64,000 bases of DNA from Hydractinia symbiolongicarpus (GCF_029227915.1 NC_079883.1:12834001-12898000), one strand, 5' to 3'; shown: positions 13,869-26,624, counted from the stretch's first letter. Made by a program: numbers and translations. The notes: generated by a model from the sequence alone, not told the origin.

Positions 13869-16800
13869 ATGTATCAAAATTTGCGAAATCTTCTGGGATT
13901 ATTGCTGATGTCAGCATCTTTAGTGCTAGGCTATGATATATTCAATGATGTTTATTATCCTGGCAAGAAGGGTACCCTACTTGAAGAAGAAGACTTCTCA
14001 CACCTACCTAAAATTTTCAAACGATATCGACGTATTGAAAGAAGAACTAAATTTACAGGCCACCATAACGCATCGTCTTTTTATACATCCCACGAAAGCG
14101 GAAAAGAGCAATTCAATGACGTCTTGTCGCATCTATCCTGGGAAACGACGTCGGTCAGAACAGGAAGACGCGTCGCAACGTACGTGAATGTCGCATCGAA
14201 CCGAATTGGCAATACACCATATAATCAAAAAATTATATACTACCGTAAATTAACGGAAACAAAACGAAGGAAACGAACGAGAAGGAATATTTACGGGCAA
14301 GACGACCGAGCTTATATTCCGATAAATAAACATTTCGGACTAAAAGAGCCGTATAGTTACACCGTTAAACTGTCTGTCGGGTGTACAGGAATTATTATTT
14401 CGCCTCGTCATGTGTTAACAGCAGCGCATTGCATACATAGCCAAAAGGACTACCTTGCTGATACGAAAAAACTAAAAGCTGGATTTTTACAAACTGATAA
14501 TAAAATCGAATGGATTTCGATTAAAAGCATGAAAGTATCGAAAGGCTGGACAAATGGTAAAGTTGAAAACGGCCCGTTTTATGATTATGCCTTACTGAAA
14601 TTAGTACGAAAACACGGACGGCCTTATATACGGTTAGGTATAAGCGAAAGTGAACATCATGGCGCCGGTGAGAGGATTTCTTTTACAGGCTTTGATGAAG
14701 ATAAACCAGCGAACACGATGTGGTATAGGTAAGAATATAATTTGATTTAATTATTTACTCTTTAATTTATTTCGTAACTTGTTTGTTTATTTATAAGTAA
14801 ACTTAATTTTATATTAAGCTGATTCATGTGTGGGTCACTGGGTCATATTGAATATTTATTTACGTCTCACTTATTCACATATTAATAAACTATACGTTTA
14901 CAGGAAACGAGTAAAAATATGCCCTCCTCTAGATTTTGTGTTTATGTTTAATGTGTCATCTTTTGGTCACACTTGATATTCTCACGGTTGACAGTTCAAA
15001 AACAAAACAAAGGCTGATTTTAGTTTTTTAGACAAATAAAAAAAACGTCGTAACTATGAAAATATGGCGAGTTCTTATTCAATTTAATGTTCTCATGAAA
15101 AAAAGAAATTCTAATGGCATAATAATAGCCTCTTCTCATGAGATGTTTATTGGCATGGATACAGCATTTTCTTCTATATAATTTCCTCACAAATACGTTT
15201 CATTTAGCCGTCGATTTATTAAGCAATTGAATTATTAGATAAAATAATAGTTCGGGAAATAAATTAAGAAAAATAGCAAAAAGAAAGTTTATATTATATT
15301 AGAGAAAAACTAAAAATATGATAAAACTTTTTTAGAGGCCCGTTTCATTTCAAGCGTTCTTGACTACCGCAATTCAAATGGTCGGTATTTGTACACACGA
15401 ATTGCATTTTTTTTTTCGCTATGGCGCATGTCCCTTCTATCTATTGAAGTTGTCACGCGTTCGTTGACAACATTTTTAAAAACCAATCAAAAAAAAGAAA
15501 ACGCTGCCATATTTGTAGTAAACATTGAATACCTTTAGTTCCGACGTCAAAATGTCTAGGGCCTGCTTCTAAGAACGCTTTAAGGAAAACTGACTTTAAC
15601 TCTAATTTAAACTATAAAGTTAAAAAAGAGAGAGAGACAAATAGAAGTAACTGTAGGCAGGTCAAATACTGCACTTTTTTGCATTCCCATGTATAAAAAT
15701 AAAGTCCAAACGCATTATCAGAATATAGAAACTCCACTATGCTCGACGTGGTTGATTTAATAATCGTTTGAATGAAAGTTAAAGATAGTATCAGTATTGT
15801 CACAAAATGATCAAACACGAATCACGATTTTACTTACAACTTCATCATTATCAGCACACGATTTTAAGGTAGCTAAATGTCACAGACTAGAAAGAAGTTG
15901 AAAATTCCATTCAAGATATATTTGGTGTAAATTTGACATACATAAAAATTCATTAACCTTGAGGTGACCACTAATTAATGTGACAAAGTCTTTAGTATAA
16001 AAACTTTCCAAATTTGCAAACTAGGTTTTCCAACTCACTAGAGTTACGCGTTTAGGAAATCGTTCTGAGAAATTTAGATGAGTCACAATAGACTTGTTTT
16101 ACACAAAATAAACATATCATGGCAATTCTTTTATGTAAAGGCATCATATAAAAATATTTTAATCTTTCTACGTAGCAAAGCAACAACAGCTCATTCAAAG
16201 CTACCTCCCGTAGAGTGTAATGGTTTTTCATGTTTGCTTTTTAATTGACAAAGACTTTCGTAGGTGTAGCTACAACTACTCGCCTACTAAATTTATCTTT
16301 TGGAAAAATCTGTCATAAATTAAATAAGTGTAATTGATATGTTACAATCATTTTTTTTATCATGTGCCAAAACTATGTGTGAGCTTAGTTGACATTGATA
16401 ACAAATATCGCATTTGCTTCTAATAATTTTATTTAGAAATTTAATATATCTTACTTTATTATGATCTTGTAAATAAGGGAAGGTACAAACAATGAAGGAT
16501 TTAGAAATATATACATTTTTTCAGAGTCAAACAAAATATTTGGGGAGCTTTAAGATAAAAGAGTATGTTATGAAAATTAAAACCAAATCAAAATCCTGTA
16601 TGAAAATTAAACTTTGTAAAAATCAAATTCGCAAAGCAAAGAAATTTCTTCTCAGTAAGCAAATTTTATGTCCAGCAAAGAATGATCTTTAAACAGGAAT
16701 TTTTGAGGACATTAAAAGATTTTAAATAAATTGCGTTCAAGTTCCTTGTACTATGCTAATATTTGCAGAGATAAGAATTTCCTTTTCAGAATTAATAGAA

Positions 16801-19800
16801 ACATGGCGTAGTTATTTAGTGCGGTTTTTGGGTCCAAAAGTTAGTGGAACCTGTTTTAAACGTTTTAAAAATAAAGAAAAATGGCCATTACCTATTATAC
16901 AGGACAGGCTTAAAATTACTGTTGTTATAAAAGATTTTTGAACAGAATATTTGACGTCCTATCATTTCACTTCCATATGAAGTATGACACAGTATGACTT
17001 TGTTATTATTTAAGGTAATTCCATCATCTGTCTGATCAATGGTGCGATAAACATTCATAGTTTGAAACACGAAAACATCAATTTGGTTGTTAGTTAATTA
17101 GTTGCTAGGTTTTTCGTTGATTAAAGAAACAAATAGCCATAATTAAGTAATTAAGCTCATTAGGTTGAAAATGAAAAGTTTATATATCTCAAACAAAGCG
17201 GATGTGAGAGGGATAAAAGTCGAGTTATTGTGGAATTTTCAATGGACACGTATAAACACAGGAAAAACAGAAAAATATCTGCATTTGATTTCAATATTAC
17301 TTTTGTCTACTGCATAGAAGAAAACTCCTTACCAATAAAAAAGGTGGAGTCTTTATTGAGCAACGTGACAGCTAGAGCTCATGTTACAAAATAATACTGC
17401 TTAAAAACACACGTATGTTATCTCCTATAAAATAAAATAAATGCTCCTATTTGGAAGGATAGACGCTATTTTTCCTGTTTGTGCATCTAGATTGCAAATA
17501 TATTTTGTCATAGGCTGTTGCTGAAGCATCTGGGACGATGTTAGGGTGGTGCCAACTACAATGAGTCCGACATTTCTTACACTAACCCTCAATAATCAGT
17601 ATATTATGATATTATAGGCGTAGACTTCCTGAACAATGGGCTATATTTTTTTGTTTTATTTCACCTAGCAACAAAATTATCTTGTGTACTTTTAGCAACA
17701 GAGTCAGTATTGATAAAAAGTTGTGCTAGTTAAAAAATTTAAAATGTATGTGTGCCTTATTATAATAATACCACACATGAAGTCTCACACGGGGAAACAA
17801 AACTTCTGATACAAAAACTACTGTCATTCTTACATTTTTTAACAAAACTGATCCGTTTTCTAGACCTCTCTTAAACCTGCATTGTATGGTTTCCAGTTGA
17901 TTTTTAAATAGACTAAGATTTTATGAAATAAAATAGAGACCTGTACAGGAGAATGACTATTACACCCACGGAACAGGTGTTTCATGGACAGCAGATATAT
18001 CAAAAAGCTCTATGAAGCAAGGTTGATGCCATTACAGTACTAAATTCTGGGAATAACGCCGCATGAGAATAAAAAGTTCCGGAAATACGTTTCCAAGCGA
18101 TTCTGCATACCGCATTATCAATAACTCGTATATTAGCGATCGTTATCCCATCAATTAAAAACATGACCACTTCTAATTAAGGACAGGTTTCCCACTCATT
18201 AAGAACAAGTTGTGTAGATAATGCATCCTTTCATCTTGAGAAACTTGCGGTGTATTGCTTAAGTTTGCAACAAAGTTCTTTGTATGTTTGCAAATATCAT
18301 CGATTAGATTCAAGCATTAACATAAGGATTGGTCAAAAAAATCCAGACAAAGAAGCATATTTATAACGCAAATATGCTTCTGGAGGGGGGATTTTAATTT
18401 CGTGGTTTGTAACTACGAAATTTCTCGTGCACCAATAATTTACTTGACTTTAATATACCTCAACACGTCATCTTTTTATATTTTATACTTTAAAAACGCC
18501 TCCCCTTAAACAGGTTTTCTAACACAAAGAACTCATCAGAAAACTTGACGTTTATTATTAGATCTTAGAAATTAATTCTTTTTATCTTATGAAATTATAC
18601 AGACTGCTGATAAAGTTTTTATGTAATTTTGATTAAAATAATTGAAATGTGTAGGATGTTTGAATAATTAGAGAGATCATACATGAAAAAAAATCCAAAT
18701 ATGGTGCGTCCGAAACAATTTACTTTCTACAGGGGCTCAATTTCGCGAATGTTAGCAAAAATCATGAATGCGCAAAATTTTGCTAGCTCCCACGAAACGA
18801 AAGTATTTTGCAACGACATCACATTATTGTTAAAAACTTTAACTCGCTTTACTTGAATAAACTTTTATCCCAATATGTAATATTAGAAATGGAATAATGT
18901 TATTTTGAAATTTAGTGAACTTTTATATCTCACAGCATACAATACATAGATAACGCTAACCTCGTTCCCAGAGTCTTTTGTCTCTGACAGGTTGCGCTTT
19001 TTGACAGGTCCTGGGATCGAGGGTAAGATAACACCTACAACTTCCCTCGAGTTGAGCAGCAATTAGAAAGAGATAAGACATATGCACTGCAGAGATCACA
19101 CCAGAAGAGGGCCAGCGGCAACCTCTTCTCCAGGACTATTTGCTTCTCAACGGCGCTGCGCTTTTTGATAGTTCTAGCGCCACGGTAAAAGGTGCTAGAG
19201 TCGATCTTGGGTCAGCTGTCCATGATTTCGCTTGACCTTTTTGATGAGTAAAAAGCTAAAAGCAGGTCAATTTTCTTATGAATTTTATCAACATTTTTAA
19301 ATCAGTCACGATCTGTAATTTATCATTCCTTTTCATAACTAATTGAAGAAACAGTTTCAAAGTGCTGCTGGCTCTAAGTAGTAGCTAGTGTCAAAATACA
19401 AGTTCATCACAGATTTTCAAATGAAGGTAATTAAAAAATCAATAAGTAAATAACTGCTCGCCAGTACTTACGTCATCATATTAATTAGTGGTAAAACGAA
19501 ACTAGATTTCGTTAACCGCAAGATCGATTCCCAGCTTTTCAAACGAAATGAATCAATATTAGCAACAATTAATCTAACTTTTTACATGTTTGCGAGAAAT
19601 AAAAAAAGAGAATGAGCGGTGTCGATTTCGCAGGTTTTTACCACGTGTTTCGAGTACGGTTCTCGATAATGACAAGCTTAATTACATGACGTTTCAAATT
19701 CGAAAAGCTTGTAGCAGCTGCATTAGACTTCATTACAGGTTTTTATGGGCGTTTTTGTTTAAAGACATGATGACGTTGTACTTTACAATTTTTTACTGGC

Positions 19801-20543
19801 TTGCATTTCAAAGCATTTCGACCGTCCACTGATAAATTTGTGCAATGGAACCCGAGTTTACAGTTAAGACTTCAAAACTGTCACTTTACTAAAATAATCT
19901 GTATTGAAAACTAAACCTTTGTTTTCTCAAATATTACATAAAAAAAATATTGTACCTTCTTTTGTGTTTAGGAGGACCAGAATTTAAAGGGCGGGGTGGT
20001 TATTAGACAGGGCGTTTAAAAAAGAGATAAGAGCTCTAGTAAACAGCCGCGACCGAGGGCCAGTAGCATTTTTTTATATGAGGATGAAACGCGTACTTTC
20101 ATCGATACATCAAAAAACGCTAAAGGCCCTGGGATCAAGGTTGTCTAGTAACAAGATTATTATTTTTCCTGCTTCGTGTATTACAACTTGTCACTCTCTT
20201 GTTCACGAAATATATACCTTTTTTTCAATACTGACACCTTTCTATGTCTAGGTCATGTAGTGTTATGGAAGACGACCCCAGTTTTTTATACCATTACTGC
20301 GACGCTAAGCCTGGTTCATCCGGATCCGGTGTTTACTCCTGGGTATATGACGAAAGCGAAAAAGAATGGAAACGAGCGTTAGTGGGCGTATTCTCAGGAA
20401 ACAGATGGCGTAAATATGATGAATTTTACGTAATTCAACGTAACTTTAACGTAGCAGTTCGGCTCACGTCAAACAGATACGCGCAAATTTGCAAGTGGCT
20501 TGGTAAAACTGCTGACCAGGTTTGTCATGCTCAAAACAAATAA
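13869..20543 (+). CDS. PRSS23: PRSS23-like secreted serine protease, two coding exons
   Basis: Trypsin-fold (S1) serine protease predicted to be secreted. Exon 1 is 13869-14728 (donor GTAAGA) and exon 2 is 20252-20543 (acceptor TCTAG). The split codon AG|G keeps the frame, giving 383 aa, the length I recall for human PRSS23. Residues 1-21 form a hydrophobic signal peptide. A basic stretch near 131-138 (KRRKRTRR) is a likely furin-type cleavage site before the protease domain. The catalytic triad is visible: His187 in LTAAHC, Asp239 in YDYALLKL, Ser310 in KPGSSGSG. The C-terminal FNVAVRLTSNRYAQIC segment is typical of PRSS23. The substrate is not deducible. A polyadenylation signal lies at 21042. 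The start is the first ATG, followed directly by the signal peptide. Some other PRSS23/PRSS35-family member is the only serious alternative. Confidence 0.9.
14729..20251 (+). other. intron of the PRSS23-like gene
   Basis: A 5.5-kb intron bounded by GTAAGA and TCTAG. It holds a small fold-back repeat at 18,956-19,025 and related CCTGGGATCRAGG segments near 19,130-19,215 and 20,020-20,150. I see no exon or other gene in it. Confidence 0.8.
18956..19025. repeat. short fold-back repeat, CTCGTTCCCAG/CTGGGATCGAG type
   Basis: The ends TAACCTCGTTCCCAG and CTGGGATCGAGGGTA are imperfect inverted repeats about 70 bp apart, with an internal TTGACAGGTC. The same end sequence recurs at 26,673-26,767, so this is a miniature element family. 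Confidence 0.55.
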
Positions 20544-21041
20544 GGAGGGAAAAACTTGTGAATAACATAATTCGGATATTTAAAGTTTAAGTTACCCCTA
20601 ATATTAAAAAGTTGAGTCTTTTCGCTCTTTTTATTGCTGCAATGTTCCGCTTTTGCAACCTCGCTCTCAGTGCGTCTTTTAAAGACGGCCATATATGACA
20701 GAAAGCAAAAATAAGCCTTGAAAACAAAGTTGTCATTTGCTTCTCTTTTTTAATATTACTTGCATCAGCTGGTCAATTTTTCGTAGCTAAAAATGAAAAT
20801 TAATTCAAAAACATAACAGGCAAGCCATTTCAAAATTTCTTATTTCCAAACCTTTTCAGTATGTTTGTTGTGTGCTATGTATTTAAAGAATTACGAAATA
20901 ACAATAATATAATTTCTGGCTTTATTTATTAGTTCTTTGAAAGAATTCATAAAAATTATATTTTTAAAACATTTTTTTTTCTCTCTGTAAATATATACAT
21001 ATTTTATGTAAACATAGCATCAAGCTGTAGTTTTGTGTTCA

Positions 21042-21047
21042 AATAAA
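21042..21047 (+). terminator. polyadenylation signal, PRSS23-like gene
   Basis: AATAAA lies about 500 bp after the stop codon in otherwise AT-rich 3' sequence, with no closer coding neighbour. Position and motif only. Confidence 0.4.
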
Positions 21048-21254
21048 TATTGCAATGGAGATGAGTTTTATTTGAAATAACCGTCTTAAATTAAAATCGT
21101 ATCCAAGATTTTTCCTTAACTACAGGCTTGGGAAGCCATTATTAAAATGGTACTATAAAAATAAACAAATTAGAAACAGATTTCCATAGCACGAAGTAAA
21201 TTGTGAGTCGCTTACCTAAAATATATGTTTTTTTGTACTTTAAGCTAGCCGCAA

Positions 21255-21330
21255 ATAGGGCCAACATGTTGGTCGAATATGTTGGCGCACCAACTCTCTT
21301 TTCCCGTACACAAGTCAATAAGCTGTCAGA
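21255..21330. repeat. palindromic CCAACATGTTGG repeat
   Basis: The 12-bp palindrome CCAACATGTTGG at 21261 is followed by ATGTTGG and by GTTGGCGCACCAAC, a second inverted repeat. It looks like a small palindromic dispersed repeat with no coding content. Confidence 0.5.
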
Positions 21331-21755
21331 TTCTTTCATTGTCTTTTTTAATGTTTTTAATTCCGCTATTTTTCCGTCAAAGAGGTAGCCTATACAAATA
21401 AACATTTTCAAATGGAAAACGTGTTTGTCTCGATTGCCGCTAGCCTTACGAAAGTTTAAAATCGAACGTTTTTGTATTCAAGACGTGAAAATCGAGCGTT
21501 TGATTTTTTACTAGGTGACTTAAGGAGAACAAATTAAAAAAAAAATGTCTTCGAATTTTTTTTGTTTACATAAGAAAATTGATTTTTGATATATAATGCA
21601 ATCAGTTAAAAACGAATGCTGACCAGTTTTGACGTTTCACTTTAAAATACAATGCTCTCGGTTAAGGACACAGACCTGCAAGGTTGATCCATACTTTTGA
21701 CCTCAGACTTTGTATTTTAATGGGTGTGCCCTTTGCTAAACGTGTATCGAAGTTA

Positions 21756-22201
21756 GGGACTTTTTCTTTAACACAAGATTCGGTTCTGGATGCTCCAAGC
21801 GCAGCATATACCACTACTTTTGTAAGCTGGGGCAGCCAGAACTAAGAATTGGACTAACTACGGTCAAAGCCTTCTTGCTCTTAAAAACCATTTCCTTAGT
21901 CACATTTTTTGTTTGTTTATGAAACTCTTGCAGTAAGAAACCATTCTAAGCAATTTTCATTGATTAAAAAAGCACAGGGGATCCGAACTAATTAGATACT
22001 TTTGAGAACAAATAAAGTTAAATCTACTTTGGTTTCATAATTATGCAAAAAAAGCTAAACGTACATCTTTTGAATCTGTGCTTTTCGTTTGGCCACCAGA
22101 ACAAGTGGAGCAGTTGAAGCATACCGATCTAAACGTCAGGTATGAAAGAGGAGCAGTTGGAGCATACAACTTTGAATTTCAGGCATGAAAGAAATAGCCC
22201 C
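21756..22201. mobile_element. Harbinger-like miniature element, decayed copy
   Basis: The right end GAAAGAAATAGCCCC is identical to that of the element at 36,321-37,281. The left end GGGACTTTTTCTTTAACACA and following GATTCGGTTCTGGATGCTCC match that element's left end with changes. Subterminal GAGCAGTTGGAGCATACA is repeated near the right end. The flanks TTA and TCA are compatible with a decayed 3-bp TWA-type target duplication. There is no coding capacity. Confidence 0.75.
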
Positions 22202-22248
22202 TCACTGACATTGCGCATACTTTTCTACCTTGTAATAGTTTTTTTTGT

Positions 22249-22557
22249 GTGGAGGAGGAAATAAATAGAAATATTAGATCTCAAGATAGATGCCAAGTAT
22301 TGAAATATCACTCACAAAAAAGTTTTAAAAAATTTGTAACAGTATCTACTGTTGTTAACCGTCGTTCATATTCTGTAACTGGTAAAAGTGGATGCGGAAA
22401 GTCATATTTGATCAATTTTTTTTTCAAATCCTTCACAAAGTTATTGGTTAAAGTGGTTGAAAGAAGGAAGCAACAATTTTTTTGTGTAGGTCCTACAGAT
22501 GTAGTTGCTGCAGACATTGGAGGTACAACAAAGTATTCATGTTTCGAAATATATTGA
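22249..22557 (+). pseudogene. fragment of a PIF1-like helicase
   Basis: About 100 codons are open. They contain a Walker A motif (TGKSGCGKS, followed by YLINFFF), and 38 residues later VGPTDVVAADIGGTTKYS. The latter fits the PIF1-family pattern in which APTGxAA is followed by a small-residue segment and a GxT-HS-like element. The rest of the helicase is missing downstream, and the first motif has lost the usual APTG spelling. Such fragments typically derive from Helitron or other transposon-borne PIF1 helicases. The fragment begins about 50 bp after a Harbinger-like element, so the two may be nested. A host PIF1 exon is possible but less likely, as no splice-consistent continuation was seen. 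Confidence 0.5.
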
Positions 22558-23357
22558 AATAATTATGTGATAAAATGCCAATTCATTTACGAAACGAGGC
22601 TGGTGTAAACAGGAGTTTGTTTCTAATGCATAACTTGCACCTACAGGCTTGCTAAGGTTTGCTATATTGTTAATCATACCAATACCACAAAAAGACAGGA
22701 AAAAGATGCATAAAAAGTTGTTTTAAGCTTAAAACAACTGATTACAAAGTTGGCAAAAACATTTAAAAGAAAAAGTAACACTCAAAATATACAGAGTTAA
22801 TATACATACATAGTATCTAAAAAGTTTAAAGTATAAATACAATTATTAATAAATATAACATAACCATAACATTAACCGATTTTTCTTTTTCAGCGTCTTT
22901 GTTGTTGTTATTTGTTGTTGTTATTTGTTGTTGTTATTTGTTCTTGTTATTTGTTGTTGTTATTTGTTGTTGACCTCCAAAAGTTTCTTGGTTTGAAGAG
23001 ATGGATAACGCCACTGCCCTGTGTGACAAAATCTGTTTGAACAAAACTCCACTTTTGTGTGATTCTAAATTCAGCTTGATCAAAACGACGTCGTGTCCCC
23101 TTCGTCATCTGGGACATTCCAAATTGATATTGTTTTTCCTTTATTTTTGACGATTGTAGGGATTAAGCATTATGATAAAAGCTTAAACATTAGTTATTTC
23201 TCAACAAGCGTCGTCAAAAGTAAAACGAACTCAACTTTGCCATTAAGTACAAGAGCTATTTGTTACCATTAAAAAGACACAAGTGTAAACAAAATGCCCC
23301 TAAACTTTTAGCGATGCACCAGTAAAACATATCCAAATAAACATAAAATTAATACGT
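22558..23357. other. intergenic sequence with a minisatellite
   Basis: No gene seen. It includes the GTTGTTGTTATTT minisatellite listed separately and the probable 3' flank of the minus-strand PAN-domain gene, with a minus-strand AATAAA near 23,142. Confidence 0.5.
22908..22974 (+). repeat. 13-bp minisatellite, about 5 copies
   Basis: GTTGTTGTTATTT is repeated five times in tandem with one change (GTTCTTGTTATTT in the fourth unit). Confidence 0.85.
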
Positions 23358-26300
23358 CTACACATCTACGTAGGCTTTCATATCGTAAGCGTACATTGGA
23401 CTACTACTGCCTCTCATATGATATAACACAACATATTGCCCAGATAAGTAATTATCGCATTCTACCAGCATTTCAACATCTGAGTACGGCGGAAGTAATG
23501 AGCAAAACTCATTTCCGTATTTTGCATTTACATTACCGATACTTATTTCAAATCTGTCGTTTGTACTGTGTATCATCAATGTAACAAATCTTATTAGTTT
23601 TTCCGAACCAAGATTTAACGAAATGAAGGCATCAACGCTACTACTTGTGCCTGCCATCGTACCATAACTACCATCGGTTAATTGCGACGCAGGATAAGAA
23701 GAGTAACCTGGACTCGCATAAGGCGATCCATACAAACCTTGAAATTTGTTAGCTGAAAATATAACAAAACATTCAAAGAACAATGTAAAGTAATACACTC
23801 CACCTCATTCCACGGGGTTTTTTTCTCTTTCAAAAAAAAAAAAAAAAGGGAAAAAAACAAGGTTAATCCACATCAAGAGGAAGTAAATGTTGATTACCCT
23901 ATCAACAAACAGGACAGGACAACTTGTAACAGGACAACTTGTAACTTTTTTATATATCAATGCAGGTCATGTTAAATCAACATCCTCGTTGCGCAACCAG
24001 TTCAAAAAAATAAGCTTTTATTTATGTATGTTAAGGGGCACAAAAATTAAAGGCTTAAATAACTGCCACAATCGCAAAGTTTACCTTTTTCCGAAAATTA
24101 TTAAAATCACGGTTTTTTGGTCAGCAAAATTAAAGGCTTAAAGACAATTAATTCTGATATATATCACAACCAAATCTCGGTATAGGTTACGGCAAATAGC
24201 AAAGCATGGTTTTTCCTTTGTTACGTGGTGTCATTCATAAAGAGTGAGACAATGACATAAATTTTTAGGATGTACGTACAGGGCACTTTAGTTACACTCA
24301 TAAGCGCAAGAAATATACACATAAAATTTGGTACTTATTACAAAAATACCACTGGGTTTGTTTACAAAAGAGAACAGCCTCGATGTTGTTTGATGTTGTT
24401 CTTACAGGTAGCTTAGCTACCCTATACTTAGATTTAGGATTAAACTAGCATTTATTACTTAATACTCAGTAAAATAGGTCAAGTTTGAATATTAAACTAT
24501 TTCGCTATAACTAGCTAGACTAAGTATGAAAGGACAAGGCTGAGCTTTTTAGCTGGGTTAAAAGTCAAAACTTAAAGAGGAAATTACATCACATTTTTTA
24601 AGATTATACTACACATATTTGAGAACACATTCGGGAAAATTCATTGTTCATCAAGTTACGACATATGGCTAATATGGAAGATTTCTTCATAAAAAACATC
24701 AGAAACTTTTTTCATGTGGACTACTTTTACATTAACAGAAATTAAAAATTTGGGATAAACTTTTGTGATTTTTTCATTCATTAGTTTTCAAATTTCTCGC
24801 CGGAAATTTTTAAGGTTTAAAACCCATGTCCCACAGTAACTTTCTCATCCTTATCCTAATGTTAATACATAATCTATGCAACAGCTTTTGCAGTAAAATT
24901 AAAACACATAATGAAAAAAGGTTGTTATTAAAATATTATAAATTAATTTCAAACCGATTAGTCCCTGCAGCCCTTTTGGTGTCAGCGGTATGAAAAACTA
25001 TGCTAAAACTATACTACGTAAAAGTCCTATTACTTCAGTAAAAATTGAAATAATGACTTGAAACTTAGTATTAACCAGTTTGATTAAATGAACCTAAAAA
25101 ATTTTTTTACTACTATCATAGTTTTTGAGTTCTTGAATTTACCCATTTTTGGAGACACCGATAAACTGATTTTGACAGCATATCAATTTTGACAAGCCGT
25201 GATTCTCAGAATTCAAAATAATTCAAACAGATAAAATGTCGTACAGATTTAGGTCCAGATACTTTATCCAGCTCAGAGAAAGTGGGAATGTGCTTCTAAA
25301 GCACAGTGCCAAATACATATTCTAAATTTTATGCTGTATAAATACAAAGTGGTTAGAAAGTTATTTTTTGTCCACCTGTATCTGCAACATGTTTACAAAA
25401 TAAATATTATCCAGATGTGACCATCCCTCATCATCAGACATCGGAAAGGTGTTTCTGTCCTTTACTTCTCATTGTGGGGTACCTCAAATTCTTGTAAATC
25501 CAATGAAAAAAAATTACTTAAGAATTCCTCTTCTTTCCCTTGTACTACTCATGGCATTTCTTTGCATGTCTTTAGTTCCAACCCACGATCCCTTAGCTTT
25601 CAACCGCGTCTCGCTCACAAGTTTCAGCGCTAGCCAAAATTATGGACAACGTCGAGGAACCCTGGGTAATTTTGAAAAAATATGGCTCTGCCTTATGATT
25701 CTCAGATATTTGCTGCTGATATCAGCATATTTTAGCCCTCGAGTGCCACACCTCCATATATATAGGAGTCAATTATCTTTAAATAACTGCCACAATCGCA
25801 AAGTTTACCTTTTTCCGAAAATTATTAAAATCACGGTTTTTTGGTCAGCAAAATTTTATTCCCCAGAAATGAGAAAATTTCCACAGTAAATTTGTGAGAA
25901 ATACATACCGATGCACTGGTATCCAGGACTCTCACAAATATCAACACAAGCTGACGTCATTGGGCAAGGTGATAGTGATCGACACACAGGTCCCCTCTAA
26001 AAAAACAATGTAATACAACGCCTGTGAAAACGAAGAAGAAGAAGAAGAAGAAGAAGAAGAAGAAGAAGAAGAAGAAGAAGAAGAAGAAGAAGAAGAAGAA
26101 GAAGAAGAAGAAGAAGAAGAAGAAGAAGAAGAAGAAGAAGAAGAAGAAGAAGAAGAAGAAGAAGAAGAAGAAGAAGAAGAAGAAGAAGAAGAAGAAGAAG
26201 AAGAAGAAGAAGAAGAAGAAGAAGAAGAAGAAGAAGAAGAAGAAGAAGAAGAAGAAGAAGAAGAAGAAGAAGAAGAAGAAGAAGAAGAAGAAGAAGAAGA

Positions 26301-26624
26301 ATGCTACATACGTTTGGAGTGCCATAGTTTGTTGAATAGAATTTCCACCCATGTCCACTTTGTTGTGTACCAGAATCGATCGCTAACAGCTCACAAGATG
26401 TGTTATCCACCTTGTGATTGAAATAGGCGCAAGTATCGTGCGAGATGCATAACAGAGCACAATCACGTGCTGTGACATCTGCGTGCGTCTCTTGCACCGT
26501 CCCAGAGTATCGTATATCTGTTTTAATGACCGTGAAATTTCCATTACGCTTACACGGTAGTCTTGTGATGTATGCGACACAAGGCAACACCGAAATGAGA
26601 ATGATATACACGACACTACTTATT
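23358..26624 (-). CDS. secreted PAN/EGF/fucolectin-like domain protein, three exons, 5' end missing
   Basis: Three exons on the minus strand join in frame: 26624-26312, 25996-25909 and 23752-23358, all with AG acceptors and, for the first two, GTATGT donors; 264 codons. Exon A starts with a hydrophobic signal-like segment (SSVVYIILISVLPCVAY) and carries a PAN/apple-type domain with the pattern CALLC, C, CELL. Exon B is a short EGF-like Cys-rich segment (SPCPMTSACVDIC, then SPGYQC). Exon C resembles the fucolectin/F5-8 type C galactose-binding fold: LTDGSYG, then FISLNLG, and C-VE-C followed by GQYVVLYH. Such modular proteins are secreted glycan- or cell-binding molecules; the ligand is unknown. 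Exon A begins at an acceptor (GTTTTGTTTTAG), so the initiator Met lies in an upstream exon I could not identify. Confidence 0.7.
24055..24131 (+). repeat. 77-bp direct repeat, copy 1
   Basis: Base-for-base identical to 25779-25855; it runs from TTAAATAACTGCCACAATCG to GGTCAGCAAAATT. The flanking sequences differ. Confidence 0.9.
25779..25855 (+). repeat. 77-bp direct repeat, copy 2
   Basis: Identical to 24055-24131 over its whole length, within the same intron and 1.7 kb away. This suggests a recent small element or a copying event. Confidence 0.9.
25997..26311 (-). other. intron 1 of the PAN-domain gene, almost wholly (GAA)n
   Basis: The 315-bp intron has donor GTATGT and acceptor TTTTTTTAG on the minus strand. 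The triplet tract takes up 270 bp of it, reading as TTC on the transcribed strand and forming an extended pyrimidine tract before the acceptor. Confidence 0.8.
26032..26301 (+). repeat. (GAA)90 microsatellite
   Basis: Ninety uninterrupted GAA units. The long poly-Lys, poly-Leu and poly-Phe frames it creates are artefacts of the repeat. Long GAA/TTC tracts can form triplex structures. Confidence 0.97.

Larger units (their letters stand above)
23753..25908 (-). other. intron 2 of the PAN-domain gene
   Basis: 2.2-kb intron between the EGF-like and fucolectin-like exons. It contains both copies of an exact 77-bp direct repeat (24055 and 25779) and a poly-A/T-rich stretch near 23,820. Open frames here are not coding. 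Confidence 0.7.
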
